From positions 124,001 through 188,000 of the forward strand of contig JANBPK010000749.1 in the NCBI GenBank assembly GCA_027579435.1: DNA of 64,000 bases. Reading direction: 5' to 3'. Shown piece after piece: positions 46,540 through 58,686 of the stretch. Both the position numbers and the translations under genes were made by a program. The first letter of the stretch is position 1; every line of letters starts with the position of its first letter. Under the pieces are notes generated by a model. It saw nothing but the letters and a program-made list of their open reading frames with translations. It did no database searches and was not told where the DNA came from. This DNA is from Candolleomyces eurysporus. Lineage: Eukaryota > Basidiomycota > Agaricomycetes > Agaricales > Psathyrellaceae.

Positions 46540-47944
46540 TTACTTCGAATTCTTCCGGGCAGGTTTGGCTGGTGGAACCGGGCGCTTGGGAGGGGAAGGT
46601 CGGCTTTTCCTTCCCGGGGGAGTGGGATTTTTCGGGGAAGAAGGGACCCTGCTTTTGGCGAGGGACTTGGGGGAACCAGGACGCTTGGGGGAACTAGGAC
46701 GCTTGGGGGAATTAGGACGCTTAGAAGAACCAGGGCGCTTGGGAGAACTGCGCAGGCCTGGGGAGGGGGATCGCCCTTTTGGTTTATCCTTACCCGATAG
46801 GAAATCGCGGAAATTGGGGTTTGAGAATTGGCCTTGAGTGTACATGGTCGATGTCAAGTCGGCTCCTTGGGGAACATTGCTACAATGGATCTTGAATGTT
46901 TCCGCGTACTTGAGGTACTTGTCCACAATGTTTTGTCGAACGATGGCATATTGCCAGAAATCATCGGTCAGGTTGTCGTCTTATTCAAGATGTCAATCAA
47001 AGAAGAGTTAGGGAAAGGAGTAGGGGAGGATTAAGCGTACCTGCTGCTGGTGCTATACCCATGCCTGATGCTTTCATTGGACTGTATCATGTCAGCCCGA
47101 GACGTCGAACAAAGCGGGAAGAAAGCGGGAAGAAAAGACATTTACCCTGAAAGCATATCCTTATCTTTGCATAAATCATCCTATATCACTGTGCATCAGC
47201 GGAAATATACTGACTACTGCTAGGATTCCTTGAATACCTTCTTTTGTTCCCGAACGGTTTTGGTTTCAAGGAATCTAACCCTGATCACTCCGTGTCAGCA
47301 AGATACCCCCATGCAAGTCCTGAAAGACTCACTCAGGACCCGGGTTCCACTCAAACCCTAAAAGATGTTGTCCAGTGCGTTGTCAGCCATCATATCGATC
47401 TGTTAATGGACATCGATGAACAGGACTGTACTCACTCAGAACGTGGGCCACTCCAGTTGGGTCATTTATTCCATTGATCGTGTCCCAACATACAAACTGG
47501 GCGGCAGCCATGGCACTATCAGTTAAGTACACTCCCCCTTCGCTACCTTTGAAAAATGGCAGATAAAGATTCAACAGCTTTTGAGAAGTTAGGCTGGAGA
47601 AGTAGACATACCTCCTCTCGCATTGCAGTGCAAATCTCCAACAGTATTGGTTCTGGAAAGGAGTGGCGTCCGCATACTCTGCGCGTGCACACCTTTGGTA
47701 CCGTGGAAGAGAGATATGGGCTGCCGGGCACTAGGGTGAGCAACTCCCGAGCGTCTGTAAAGAGTAACGAGCTGAGAAGTGATAGTGAAGCATAAAGATT
47801 AGTTTCGCTATGCAAAATCCCAATTACTTGGATGCATACCTCTTTGGGATGGGCGGGTAACGCCTCGATGCTCGAAATACCAAGTATGACTACCAGACCA
47901 GCTAGTAAGTACGTGCGCAGATGTGTGCTCGAGAATGTGCGCAT
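46540..47944 (-). CDS. Secreted ART-like protein, copy B
   Basis: The start MRTFSSTHLRTYLLAGLVVI and the following LGISSIEALP form a signal peptide. The core has ISLFHGTKGVHAQSM, GDLHCNARG, SEGGVYLTDSAMAAAQFVCW, GVAHVLS and FEWNPG, so the H, Y and E positions shared with A and C are kept. DFWQYAIVRQNIVDKYLKY and FKIHCSNVPQGADLT follow. The tail is very different from A and C: short units of SPKRPG/SSKRPN type, rich in Lys and Arg, ending ARKNSK. B is more diverged than A and C and lies in the same orientation as C. The ORF also reads through an upstream Met (48082), but the signal-peptide Met is the better start. Exon borders between 47000 and 47500 are approximate. Confidence 0.55.
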
Positions 47945-48082
47945 ATTGGCCAGCAATCTGTGGTACGACCTGAAAGAAAGAATAAGCTTCAAAAGACGTG
48001 AATGCCGATACAAACTCACCGGCGTACGACTTGTGATGTGTGGTTGAACGTCAACGTTGGAACTGTGAACTTCGGTGGGCAT

Positions 48083-48090
48083 CTTTTATA
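48083..48090 (-). promoter_or_regulatory. TATA box of copy B
   Basis: On the minus strand this reads TATAAAAG, about 140 bp before the ATG of copy B, as in copy A. Confidence 0.55.
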
Positions 48091-48099
48091 GCCTTTGGA

Positions 48100-48620
48100 A
48101 CGACCTTTGTGTAGTTACCGGCGTATGCATTCTGATTGAACACTAATTCCCCTTGTTGCGTCAGAAGCAGCACAGGAGGTTTAGAAACTCCTTCTGACCA
48201 TCTTCCAACTGACAGAATGAGCGCCAAACACAGCCGGCGAGCGGTGATGTGCTCGTAATTCTGGTCCTGGTTAGAAACCACGCAGAATATCAAGAGCGTT
48301 GCCCCGGAATCATCTTGACTTACGCCAGTGCGATTGAAAATTTTGCCTCAGGCGATTGCAAGTTGCGCCAGTAATGCGGCCGCGCTGAACTCGACGTTCT
48401 GCATCGTTGTGATCTTCTGCGACAAAGATTGACCTGTTTCATGTGATTTTCTGCGACAAACATTGGCCTGTTTCAGCTCTCTACTAACGTAGTATAACTA
48501 CCTCGTTCCCATCGAGCTACGGTAGAGCCTCTACGTGGATCGGAGGGATATACGTATACACCTGCAGTGCTTCTTTCTTGTTACCATCTCCGCGTCCTTC
48601 TCAGTCGTTTTGAGATATAT
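48100..48620. repeat. Upstream flank of copy B, homologous to the flank of copy C
   Basis: Stretches such as GCCAAACACAGCC, GCGGTGATGTGCTC, GTTGCCCCGGAATCATCTTG and ACACCTGCAGTG recur upstream of copy C (53640-54060) in the same orientation. Modules B and C are therefore direct duplicates that include their promoters. Confidence 0.7.
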
Positions 48621-48759
48621 AACTCGTACTTGCCGGGGTCCGGGCGATTCGGTACACGCATCGAAATCTCTTGAAATTACTACAATCATCAACGGTCGCG
48701 ACTCCCCGATCTATCTTGCTTGACGCTCTCTAGATCTTGTACTTCAACGTAGTATTCCA

Positions 48760-49820
48760 ACATATCCCGCCAGAAATTTGAGCAGCCATCTTCAGATATC
48801 TCTCAGATTATTTGAAGACGCTTTCATCCTGCAGCCTTGTTTAGCGCTCGTAATTCCACGAAACAAGGGAGCACGTCTTTGGACTCACAGTAATCAGCCA
48901 GTTTGCCTACACAGAGGATCCAAGGGACACCGCGACAGCATTCCTTACACTTTACCGGTCCCAGCACTCAACCATACTCTCCGCGACAAAGACCATCATT
49001 CTTCACATACTGTAATACCACATTCAAGATAAAGATCTATTAGAAAGGTCTTAGAACTCTTGCGAGGGCTCCCGCCTCCTCAAAATCAACCCGCTGGACC
49101 GCGGCATGGATGAGGGTGCTCTTGCCGCCTTTCAAGATTCTTCACGCAGCGTCGAGCTCCAAGAAATGGTGCACAGCCCTTTCGGACAACTCGAGGAGAG
49201 GGAAATTCGATTTATCACGCATTTCCGTGAACTTCGTAGCCTCGCGATCTTCCTTACGAAACGTGTGAAAGACCTAGCGTTTCCTATCCTTGCCACTGTG
49301 ACGACTTCGTCCTTCCGCCATCTCCGCACACTCCGCTTGTGCGCATACAGCTCGGGGAAGATGCTGCAATGGTTCAATGATACTAGCCAGTCCAAACTTC
49401 ACTCTGGAAACGTTTGACTCAGGCATTCTTGGTCTACCACGGGCTGGGGCCCATTCTCAATTTGTTTTTGGAGCAGCAAGCAATAACAGAGTTATCGATT
49501 GCTGCAGAATACTCGTTCGAACATAACCGTGTCGAATCAGTTGATGATATGTGGGTTGAAAATTTGTGTCGAACGGTTGGCCCTAACACCCGTGGATTTA
49601 ACGGAAGTAATGTCTCGCTCCAGACCCCGAAGACCGCTATCATGGGTTGGCGGGGTGTATTCGGACCCTTCATTTGCAGTATCCACCTCGTGAAGGATGT
49701 TGCCACCCTGAGCAAGAGGGATCGCTTAAAGTGCCGTACTGTACCTGGTGGCACCTACAGGCGGTACACCAAAGACAACTTCGTGGACAGGGTGAAGGGA
49801 GGTGTTATCGTGGCAACATA
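48760..49820 (+). pseudogene. Decayed F-box-like gene
   Basis: From 48770 the frame reads PPEI-stop-AAIFRYLSDYLKTLSSCSLV-stop-RS-stop, the same block as the better kept copy at 50.6 kb but with three stops. Further on, an open piece has LEEREIRFITHFRELRSLAI, FRHLRTLRLCAYSSGKMLQW and, in another frame, TAIMGWRGVFGPFICSIHLV. These resemble the leucine-rich regions of basidiomycete F-box proteins. Frame changes and stops make a working protein unlikely. Confidence 0.55.
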
Positions 49821-50619
49821 GGGGGGCGAAGGATGGTTCAGACGAATTCCACAGTCACTTTGTATTGTCTTTGCTTGAGGAAGGCTGAAGCATGGACATG
49901 CGTGTACTGTTCAGGCAATAGGTTTTAGGGGATTTGAAGAGATTCGGAAGTAGCACTGGGCCCATCATTCTCTTGGTGGGACGAAACGATTAACCTCGAG
50001 TGTTCGTTGTTTATCGTAGAAGTATCCTAAGATGATTTGAAGATTTGTTGAATACACGATGCGGCGACGGTCTGCATGGGGAGATTAGGGTTGACGATAA
50101 TCACGCAGTGGCCGGATGTCTTCCCAGAACTTCGAGTTCGCACTCCAGAATCTTGGCCTTATTTTTACTGTGGATGCATTTGTAGGTGACCTTTGAGAAT
50201 GAATTCAATTTTCTGGTGTCAAAACTCGAGACCCCTTGCTCGCCGGCAGCGGCTACCAATTGTTCTGTAACGCTTCAGCTGACGGAAAGTGTGAGGCTGA
50301 GTTGTGAATATTTCGGGTGCGCTGTGGGTTTCACTCCTCCACAGCGCTCCGCTCGTTACTGACCTTGGAAACTTAGACCCACACGCTGATATAGAGCAAA
50401 AGTACAAGACTGCGTTTTGCGCTTGCGATGCAGCCAGTCACTATGCTGAGATGACAGTGCAATCCGAAATCGTTGTGGACCCCTGTGTGAACAGGTATCC
50501 GTACTCTTGAACTCTGTGTTGGACTCCTTTGATGCTTGTGAAATTTAGCGACGATGCGGCCAGCTCAGAGGTTCGACTCTGATTATCCAGACCGGAGGTT
50601 ACAGCTCACTAACTCAAAG

Positions 50620-50985
50620 ACATAGCCGACGATCCAACCCAGGATCTACGACCCGAAATTCGAGCGGACATCTTCAAGCACCTCACAGATGATTTGAAGG
50701 CGCTGTCGTTCTGCAGTCTCGTTCAGCGTGCGTGGTTGTACGGAACCAGAGAGCACATTTTCGAGGTCACGATGGTTACTCAGATTTCCCGTTAAACGGA
50801 CAACTTCACGACAATGTTCCTTGCACTTTGCTAGTCCCAGGACTTCACCATACTCACCGCAACGAAGGCCGTCTTACCAGCTGAGAAGGGTATCAAACGA
50901 TCTCACCAATGTCCCCCGCCTCAACAAAATAAACTTCGAATTCCTTGATTGCACCGATGTTGGGTGGTTGGGTAGGTAGGAGGAG
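50620..50985 (+). pseudogene. F-box fragment
   Basis: An open exon-like segment reads DLRPEIRADIFKHLTDDLKA, then LSFCSLVQRAWLYGTREHIF. This is a good match to fungal F-box motifs (PEI..IF..L.DD...L..CSLV.R.W). A stop follows soon after, at about 50794. The downstream DNA still resembles the 48.9-kb copy, but no longer in one frame. F-box proteins link substrates to SCF ubiquitin ligases; this piece alone would not. Confidence 0.55.
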
Positions 50986-51892
50986 CAGCAGACCTGTCCC
51001 CTCAAGGAAGATCTAGATCGGAGAATCGGAGAACCGTCTCACATCATTTTAGCTAGTAATCTCATATTTTAATACTTGATCTCAAGCGCTTACTGAGCCC
51101 TTGGCATGCGGACGTCGCCCATATCACCTCTCTGTGATGTCTTTTTCACGTTTGTTTCGTGCTGCGTGCGCTGTTTAACTGCTCGACCAGTTATATTTGA
51201 TCAATGAGACTCAATTGACGCCATTTCGGCAGAGCCGTGAAGGCAAAATCGAAGGCATCAGTACGCTCAATTCCATATTTGAGGTTGTTGATCAAATTCA
51301 GTTACCACACTTACGCAGGTTTGCGTGCACGAAGGTTCCTCAAGGAGGGAGGCCGGCTAACGGCTACCGAATTTGCGTCTGCCCACGTCACAAAACTCAC
51401 TGCTACTCGTGCCGGAACCCCTCCACCCATCGCTGAATTAGAGGCACAGTCTGAAGAGAGTCGGACGAGACTTCCCACGACCAGTGAGCCCATTTTCATC
51501 TGGCTATGTGTCTGGGTTTCGGGACCGGGGAACTTCAGAAAGAAATACATGTGAAGCCCACTCCCACTCCCTCCTTCCTTAACCTGTATCAACCCCCGCG
51601 GCTTCGTCGTCGTTGTGACTCCACTTTCACATGTTCTACCCGAAGTGCAGATATCAGGCTAAGGCGGAGTACGTACCACCGACCGGATTTTGTCGAGTGC
51701 TTGAGTACCCTCCCAACAAATGGCGTAGATCGCTGAACCTACCCTCAAATCTGATGCAACCGCCTCCAAGCAGCCAGTAGAAGTCGAGTGATACACGCAG
51801 CACACAATGAGCTCCATTATACAGTATACTAAGTATTACACAGCATACGAGTTGAATAAATGTACCGCCATATAAGCGAGAAACTGAGCACA

Positions 51893-53414
51893 TCACGCTC
51901 CCGCCCCCACGATCGACGGAAGAGAAATCACTGCTTCCTCGCAGAGAGACCGGGAACCCTTGCTCGTGCCACNGGGGGGTTTAGGAGAAGCAGGTGGACG
52001 GATCTTGCCAGGGGACTTGCGAGAAGAAGGTGCGCTGATCTTGCCGAGGGGCTTGGGAGAAGAAGGTGCGCTGATCTTGCCAAGGAGCTTGGAAGAAGAA
52101 GTTGGGCTGATCCTGCCATGGGGCTTAGAAGGAGGTGGACTAATCTTGCCAGGCGTCTTGGGAGAACGAGGTGGACTGCTCTTCAAATTGCCAAGGGATT
52201 TGGGAGAAGAAGTCGTTTCGCCTGTGTTAGAAGAAGAGCCGCCTGCGACGGCCGCAGGTTGCTGCTCCTTGCCATTCATGAGAGCGGCAAAATTCGAGTT
52301 CCCGTTCTGGGTCTTGGCGCACATGTCCGATGTCAACTGGTTTCCTTTGGGGACATGGTCACAATGTATCTTGATTTTGTCTTTAAACGTGAGGTATTTG
52401 TCCAGAATTTCTTGTCGAACGATGGCGTATTGCCAGAAATATGGTGTCAGTTCGGCGTCTGGTTAAAGCAGAAATGAACCACCAATTAACGGAGAGCACA
52501 GCTAAAGCAAGCATACCTTTCTTCGCTTTCATCGGGCTGAAGCACAGTATTTTGTTAGCATAGTTTGAGCAAATCATGGAGGGGGAAAGCATCTACCCAG
52601 AAAGCACATCTTTGTCCTTGCATAAGTCATTGCCCTCCTGTATCCCTGGGCGTCAATAGAGGCATTGACCACAGCTCGGACGATTTTCATACCTCTTCAT
52701 CAGGTTTTTGCTCTTCGAGAGTTGTCACGCGAGACCTAACTCTGGTTTCTCTGTGTCAACAGGATACCAAGAGAAGTCCAGAATCAATTGCTACTTACTC
52801 TTGACCCGGATTCCATTCAAACCCTAAAGCATATATCATTTAATATGTTGAGGAAGTTGGGAAACAAACATTGGTGATAGAACGTAAACTCACTTAGGAC
52901 ATGGGCCACTCGAGCTCTAGGTGGGATCTTCCCCTCGGTACCCAATTTTTTGTCCCCCCAACATACGAATTGGGCCGCAGCCATGGCGCTATCGGTCAAG
53001 TAAAATCCTCCCTCGCTATCTCCTGCAATGAATGATGAAGATATAAGCCACTTTTGGAAAGAAAGACTTGAAACTGCGAGCACACCCTTATCGTTGCAAT
53101 GCAAATCCCCGACGTCGTGAGTCTTAGAAAGGAGCGGTTTCTCGGCGACTTTGGCCGCTTCTAGGGGCGTGGTACCGTGAAAGAGGAAACTGTGCTGGTT
53201 CGGTAGGGGGTGTTGAAGAGCTGCTTCTGTACGCCGATAAATATCAAGAAACTAAAAAAGGTAAAGATCAATCCTTGCTACCCAAGTGCCCGATGAATTA
53301 GACACATACTTCTGGAGGTTGGACGGGTAACGCCTCGACGCTTGTAATGCCAAGTATGGCTACCAGACCTGCCAGTAGATACATAGGCGAATGTTTGCTC
53401 GAGAAAGTATGCAT
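51893..53414 (-). CDS. Secreted ART-like protein, copy C
   Basis: The signal peptide MHTFSSKHSPMYLLAGLVAI is the same as in copy A. The core contains HSFLFHGTTPLEAAKVA, GDLHCNDKG, EGGFYLTDSAMAAAQFVCWG and RARVAHVLS. FEWNPGQ, EGNDLCKDKDVLSG, YFWQYAIVRQEILDKYLTF and KIHCDHVPKGNQLT follow. The tail is Ser/Pro/Lys-rich (SPPRSPKTPGKISPPPSKP, then units of GKISAPSSPKPL type) and ends LSARKQ. Compared with A the tail repeats differ in number and sequence far more than the core does. An N at 51973 beside a run of G lies in the last codons and may shift the end. The gene lies in the right arm of the inverted duplication, mirror to A. Confidence 0.6.
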
Positions 53415-53552
53415 ATTGACCAGCAATTCGTAATACGACCTTGAAGATAGAAGAGTGAGTTACGAAAGAGGTAAATGGCAGTGGGGACACACCAGCGTAC
53501 GACTTGTGATAGGTTGAACGTTAACGTTGGGGTTGTAAACTTCGGAGGCCAT

Positions 53553-53560
53553 CTTTATAG
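53553..53560 (-). promoter_or_regulatory. TATA box of copy C
   Basis: On the minus strand CTATAAAG is found about 140 bp before the ATG of copy C, in the position seen for A and B. Confidence 0.55.
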
Positions 53561-54092
53561 CCCTCGTATCGGCCATGGTGTAGTAACCGGCGTGTGCATT
53601 CTAATCGAACTCTAATTCCCCCTTGTTGCATTCAGAAGTGGCACACGAGGTTTAATAACTCATTCTAACCTTCCCCCAACACACAGAATGAGTGCCAAAC
53701 ACAGCCAGCACGCGGTGATGTGCTCTTGACTTGAATTCTGGTTAGACACAACACAGATTATCAAGATCGTTGCCCCGGAATCATCTTGACTTACGGCAAG
53801 GCGATAACACCTGACTATGTCATCCCAGCGCTGGAAGTAAACATCGGCGTCGGAGGTAAGCTGCATAAATATGTAAATACTCACAGCAACGGCGGCTCTG
53901 GGGCTGCTCATTCTGGCAGAGTGGATGTGAAGACCTCGGCGTCCAATGCAAATCAATATTGACGCCCTAAGGCCATTTATATCTATAGCCCTATTTGTCG
54001 CCCTCAGACTCTTGCCGTCCGGGCACAGATCGGATGTTTCTACACCTGCAGTGTTTCTTTCTTGTCTAAGTTACCATCGCCGCTCTGAAACT

Positions 54093-55290
54093 TGGAAACT
54101 TACACACACATGCGCACACACACACGCCTGCCCCCAAAATTCACATCCTTGGTAGCAGTTTCCCACATTTTTCGTCTCATACACGCCCTCGTGTACAAAT
54201 TGCGAACAATTGCTTGGACCTTTCGCCATGCGAAACAAATTCAGGCTAAGTGCTCTCATGAAGAGACTCGTGTTGAGTGGTTTAGCCCCGCATGCGAATA
54301 CAGATAAGCGATTGCGAAATGCTACTCGGCATGTATGGAACAAGAATGCACACTGTAAATACGGTCTTTGTTCAAAAGGAGTGGACGTTGCAGCGAAGCC
54401 GGCTTCGAGAGTGCCCACTTTCGATCGATTTGGCGACATGCATATGCATTGAAGCTTCTTGGGTTCACCACAACCATCAACAGTCGCCCGCAATCCTTGG
54501 CCTATCATAAAACCATAATGTATCAACGTAGTGCTGCGTTCTTGTAGCGTGTATGGCTCGATAATCTAGATCTCGTGTCTCAACCTTTGAGCTTACATTC
54601 TCCGAGTCGGGTCCCCGAACGCTCACCGAGCTTGTACAAACGCTGCGGTATTTGTGATTCTTGAACCCCTAAGGGTTTACATCGCGCTCTGATGAGAGTT
54701 AATCGTCATTGTATTATGCAGTCGTCATTCGTACGGCTGCTTACTCGGCCAAGACATGCTGGTCAGCCCTGCCTCACGCACACTCATGCTTTGCGAGACA
54801 TCGGCGTGTACCCGACCTTCCGATTCGGAAGAACGGAGGCATAAGACGGATTCGTGGGCCAATTTGCAATGCTATTACTCACAGAGAAGAATGTCGAAGG
54901 CCTGGACAGAGGTTCACTGCATAACTGGTTGGATGCAGCCATTCATACCTACCCACCTCTCCAAGAAGAAACAGAATATACTTAGATTGGCTCCAGCATG
55001 TGCCTGTGAGCCGTGTGAATACAATCATGGCAATGGCCGGGCGCCGACCGGTTGGCCAAGCCCTCAAACCCACTGTTGGGCTGTCCTACATGCCAGACCA
55101 GGTAGCTGAGACGCTAAATCCCCCACAACGATCCCTGAGGTTTACACCTGAACCTTCAGCCGCTACTGTTGCCCCCAAATTACTCTACTCTCATCCAAGC
55201 AGTACACTGGGACGACGTCGACGGTACGATAGGGCATACAAATAAGGTGAAGAATCGTGAAAGGGTCCATGTGGTGTAACGAGACTCGTG
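54093..55290. other. No gene recognised
   Basis: Several short unsupported frames. A CACACA-rich stretch at about 54101-54126 is a simple repeat. The part near 54450-54520 resembles the sequence after copy B (near 48660), so the direct duplication of module B/C continues here. Confidence 0.45.
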
Positions 55291-55299
55291 GTAATTTCT

Positions 55300-56830
55300 T
55301 TCTTGTATGCTCAGATATCCTGGATACACATCTCGGACTAGGTGCACCTTACGAAATCCATACTACCTTCCATCAAAGATGTGGTACGAACGCTGAGGAG
55401 GTCATAGGTCAACTGGCCAAAGCTCTCGTCTCCAATAATTTGTGTTCCTCGATCCCGGACTTGCAGGGTACCACCACTCGAAAGTCATTCAGACACTTTT
55501 TGCCAGAATGAAAGACTTCGTTCACGGCTCCTTGGACAACTTCGGAGAACATCAACTCCGCTTGGTCACTGCTTTCCCCAAGTCTCGCAGTCTATTTATC
55601 TACTTCCTGGAATGGCTGAGGAACGTCAACCTTCCATTCATTTCTCGGGCGGGCTACCGTTCTTCCCTATTCACCGGCCTGCGCACTCTCCGCCTTGGCG
55701 CTTATGACACTGAGTAATAACCACCGTCGTTCCCTGACCATTATCCCTCCCTTGGGTTGGAGAAACTCGACTAGCATGGTCCAGGTCCACCGTGACGTCG
55801 CAAAGGCCGGGGATCGGTCAAAATTCTCAACTCCTTCCTGGGAACTGGAGCAAAAGCTTACTCTGACTAAATTGGTCCTCAGCGTACAGTATCTGGAATG
55901 GGAAAAGAGGAGCGAGCCAGCGGTGATGATAAATTCCAACCTTTTTCCGCATTCAGCTCGTGGTCTGACGTCTTTTGGCCTAGAAATAGATTTTCAGGCC
56001 TTATATCGCCTCCCATTCCTCTGGTTCTCGACCCACGATCCCCGCTGTATGTGCGCCTCTTTGGCCGCGCTCAACGGCAGTGCAACACTCCGAATGCTCA
56101 CATTTAGCGTTGTGGGATGGAGAGGCTTATACGGTAAGCAGTGTCCAGGCGGCAACCATGAAGCGTTGTACCTCGACACGCTGAATTCGTCATTGACAGA
56201 AGAGAACGTAGGACCCCTTTTAGAACCATCAAGGCCTCTCGTTATATCTTCACAAGGGCCATGAAGGACTATAATTTCCAGGAACTCCGAGAAAGGGGCA
56301 CCTTCAGTGTGTTCTCATTTCGTGATGCTCTGTGGGACCAGGATGACTCGAGGCTCGATCTGTGCACGCGGTATGTGAATGGAGGGAAGGCTTGGCAAGA
56401 AGTATGTCCTCCTGGCTGCGGTTTGCCTGGGACCGTACAGGATGGAACGCCGCGATTGCAACCTCAATGAAATTGCCAAGTGGCTCAAATGTCCCTGGAG
56501 GGCCTTCTCTTCCGTATGAAAATGTGATTCTATCATTTCCAAGCCACTCAGCTCGAACTCCTACGGCGATCTTCTTAATAGCCAAACCGAACCGTTCCTC
56601 CAGGTACGAACTCATGCTTCGATCAAAGGACGAAAAAAAAACCACGGAAAGAAAGACNGGGGGGTTCCGAATTCTTCCTGGGACCTGGAGCCAGAAAAAA
56701 CTTCGGCGGCATCCTGGAGCTCTCACGCTAAGTCAGATAGGTGAACACGTCGACTCCTCCATAGCAGCATTTCTTCAACACAGCATCTCTTCGGCCTTCG
56801 GCGACATCTCGAGTCGTGCTTAGAACTGAG
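55300..56830 (+). pseudogene. Decayed F-box/LRR-like sequence
   Basis: Pieces such as MKDFVHGSLDNFGEHQLRLV, SLFTGLRTLRLGAYDTE and RMLTFSVVGWRGLYGKQCPG resemble the leucine-rich part of the relic at 49 kb (RSLAIFL..., FRHLRTLRL, IMGWRGVFG). They lie in different frames with stops between. An N before a run of G at 56658 is another possible miscall. I see no complete gene. Confidence 0.45.
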
Positions 56831-57747
56831 GACTCTCAATCTTACGAACTTTCCCCCGACCGATCGTGCAATCGTGCATGTGCTCCTTGTGCTCCTGCTC
56901 TCACCACGTTTTGAACGGTATGGTATGTACATCATAGCTCCAATGGATCCACGCTCCCCCGACTCAAGTCAACTGATAACAATGTAGCGATAAAGACCTT
57001 CGAAAAGGAACCATCGTGCGCAAGCTAAAAATCTCCACTTAGAAGTTATTAATCTACCCCCAGCGCATCTTCCGAAATATCTATTTTCAGCAGAGCACAT
57101 TGTGCACACTGCACCCATAGAAGACCTTCTCGTCCCGAGTCTCGGGGACGCTGATCAGGACCGTGGTCAGACTTCCTAAGGTTCGCAGGTACGCTGGCTA
57201 CCAGTTGGCTTCTTCAACATGCATTCTGCCCATGTCAGGCCCGGGAATACAAATTCGGCCATTTCATTGTCAAATAGAAGTCTTTCTCCCTCGACTTTCT
57301 AGTAATTGCATCATCACATGTACCTAACGTGAGCATATCACGGTGTATCCAGTCCCACGCTCGAGTACTCACACACCACTGTGACGACAGGATCCACTGT
57401 GACTTTGCGAAGAACGCTGAAAAGGGCGCTATTTCGAAGATTTCTTTCTCTGGCTTGGTAGGCTGTGAGCTCCTAAGCTCTTCGATTCCATGTTGTCATT
57501 GATACAGATCATAGTACACCTATACAATTATACCGGCCGCAGTGCAGAAGGTGTACCATTTCCTTGAGTCATCGTCTTCTATTTTGTGCTTCTCAAGTCT
57601 TGCCGCCACTCAAGCCGCCCCAAGGCGCTTGCTGCAGTTGGGAAAATCGATCACGTGAGCTGATGGGGTGACGGCCACCTCCGATTTTCCGCTTCCGCTG
57701 TTGTCCGCAACGAACTCGTCTACTACTGTCTCCATCGACCTCGAACT
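56831..57747. other. Intergenic, no gene recognised
   Basis: No open frame with recognisable features. The last 150 bp should be the QCR10 promoter. Confidence 0.5.
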
Positions 57748-58153
57748 ATGGCCCGCCTTGCCTTCCAATCTCGCACCCCCTTGCAGGCTTTTTTGGGGGT
57801 AAGCTCTTTCTCCAAGTCCTATTCACGTGGCGGTGTGGATTAACCAATTCATTAGGCTGCTACCCCCTGGACTCGCAGTGCCGCTACATGGGGTGTCGGC
57901 GCTGGCACCGCCGTCTTCCTGGTGCGTTCTCACTGAAATTACATTTGAATTGAAAGAATGCTCACTCTCAGACCTTAGCTTCTTTCCGTGACTCCGCTTG
58001 TTCGACGTGAAGTGCTGCAAAAGACACCCGGAGTTCGTTCTATTTCCCTATTCAGTCAACTTCCCACCCTGACTCGAAGTCGTTCTCGTTTCTCTGCTTT
58101 AGCTCTCTTGGTACTACGAAGACAAGACTCCTGCATCCGACAAGCCTTTCTAA
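57748..58153 (+). CDS. QCR10: Cytochrome bc1 complex subunit 10
   Basis: Four exons, 57748-57798, 57856-57921, 57979-58032 and 58103-58153, join in phase to 73 residues. The protein starts MARLAFQSRTPLQAFLG. One membrane segment runs through TWGVGAGTAVFLLLSVTPLV, followed by RREVLQKTPG and the ending YYEDKTPASDKPF. Size, single membrane helix and the DKTPASDKPF tail fit fungal QCR10, a small inner-membrane subunit of respiratory complex III. Short first exons make this gene easy to miss in automatic calls. Confidence 0.88.
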
Positions 58154-58396
58154 ACCCGGGGCTTCATCCACTACGCGTCTACTTTACCCCAGTTTCGATA
58201 CCACGTAGGTTGGAAGGGGAAAACGGGCATCCCGGCGTCATGGCCGACCACTACCGTCAAACCTCGTTCGATACAAGTCGACTATGGCCGCTTTTATCTC
58301 TAATAGAAAATAGAATTGCACCATCTGGAGAATTGCCCATACCATATGGCATGCAGTCTCGAGAATCCCGGATTCGATCCTACTTATCCAAAATCC

Positions 58397-58686
58397 TCTC
58401 CCGGATCCGTGCCTGTGATCTTCCGAGCCAATCTCTTAATTACAAGGGAATACTCGAGGACCGAGTACAGCGTTCAAAGGTTCCTAGGAATACCTCGCCA
58501 TCCTCCCGCTTGCAGGCATGACGCCCAGAGCTGTGGGCAGATCTCCCGGATTCATGCCTGCGGCCTTCCGAGCCAATCTCTTGATTATAAGGAGATACTC
58601 GAGGACCGAGTACAACGCTTCAAAGGTTACTAGAGACACCTCGCCATCCTCCCGCTTGTAGGCATGGCGTCAAGAGCTACGCGCAG
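58397..58686. repeat. Two-copy tandem repeat, 145-bp period
   Basis: Units at 58397-58541 and 58542-58686 share CTTCCGAGCCAATCTCTT, ACTCGAGGACCGAGTAC and CTCGCCATCCTCCCGCTTG, with a few differences. They lie just after QCR10. No coding role is seen. Confidence 0.8.

Larger units (their letters stand above)
51000..54092. repeat. Large inverted duplication, right arm (copy C)
   Basis: Reverse-orientation partner of 42868-46290; the outer ends are at 42868 and 54092 and the inner ends near 46290 and 51000. Landmarks include GCCGTCCGGGCACAGATCGG near 54015 and AATTGACGCCATTTCGGCAG near 51211. Confidence 0.85.

Noticed and set aside
54101..54126. CACACA-rich stretch considered as a telomere-like or CRISPR-like repeat
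   Set aside because: It is a simple dinucleotide microsatellite with no spacer structure.
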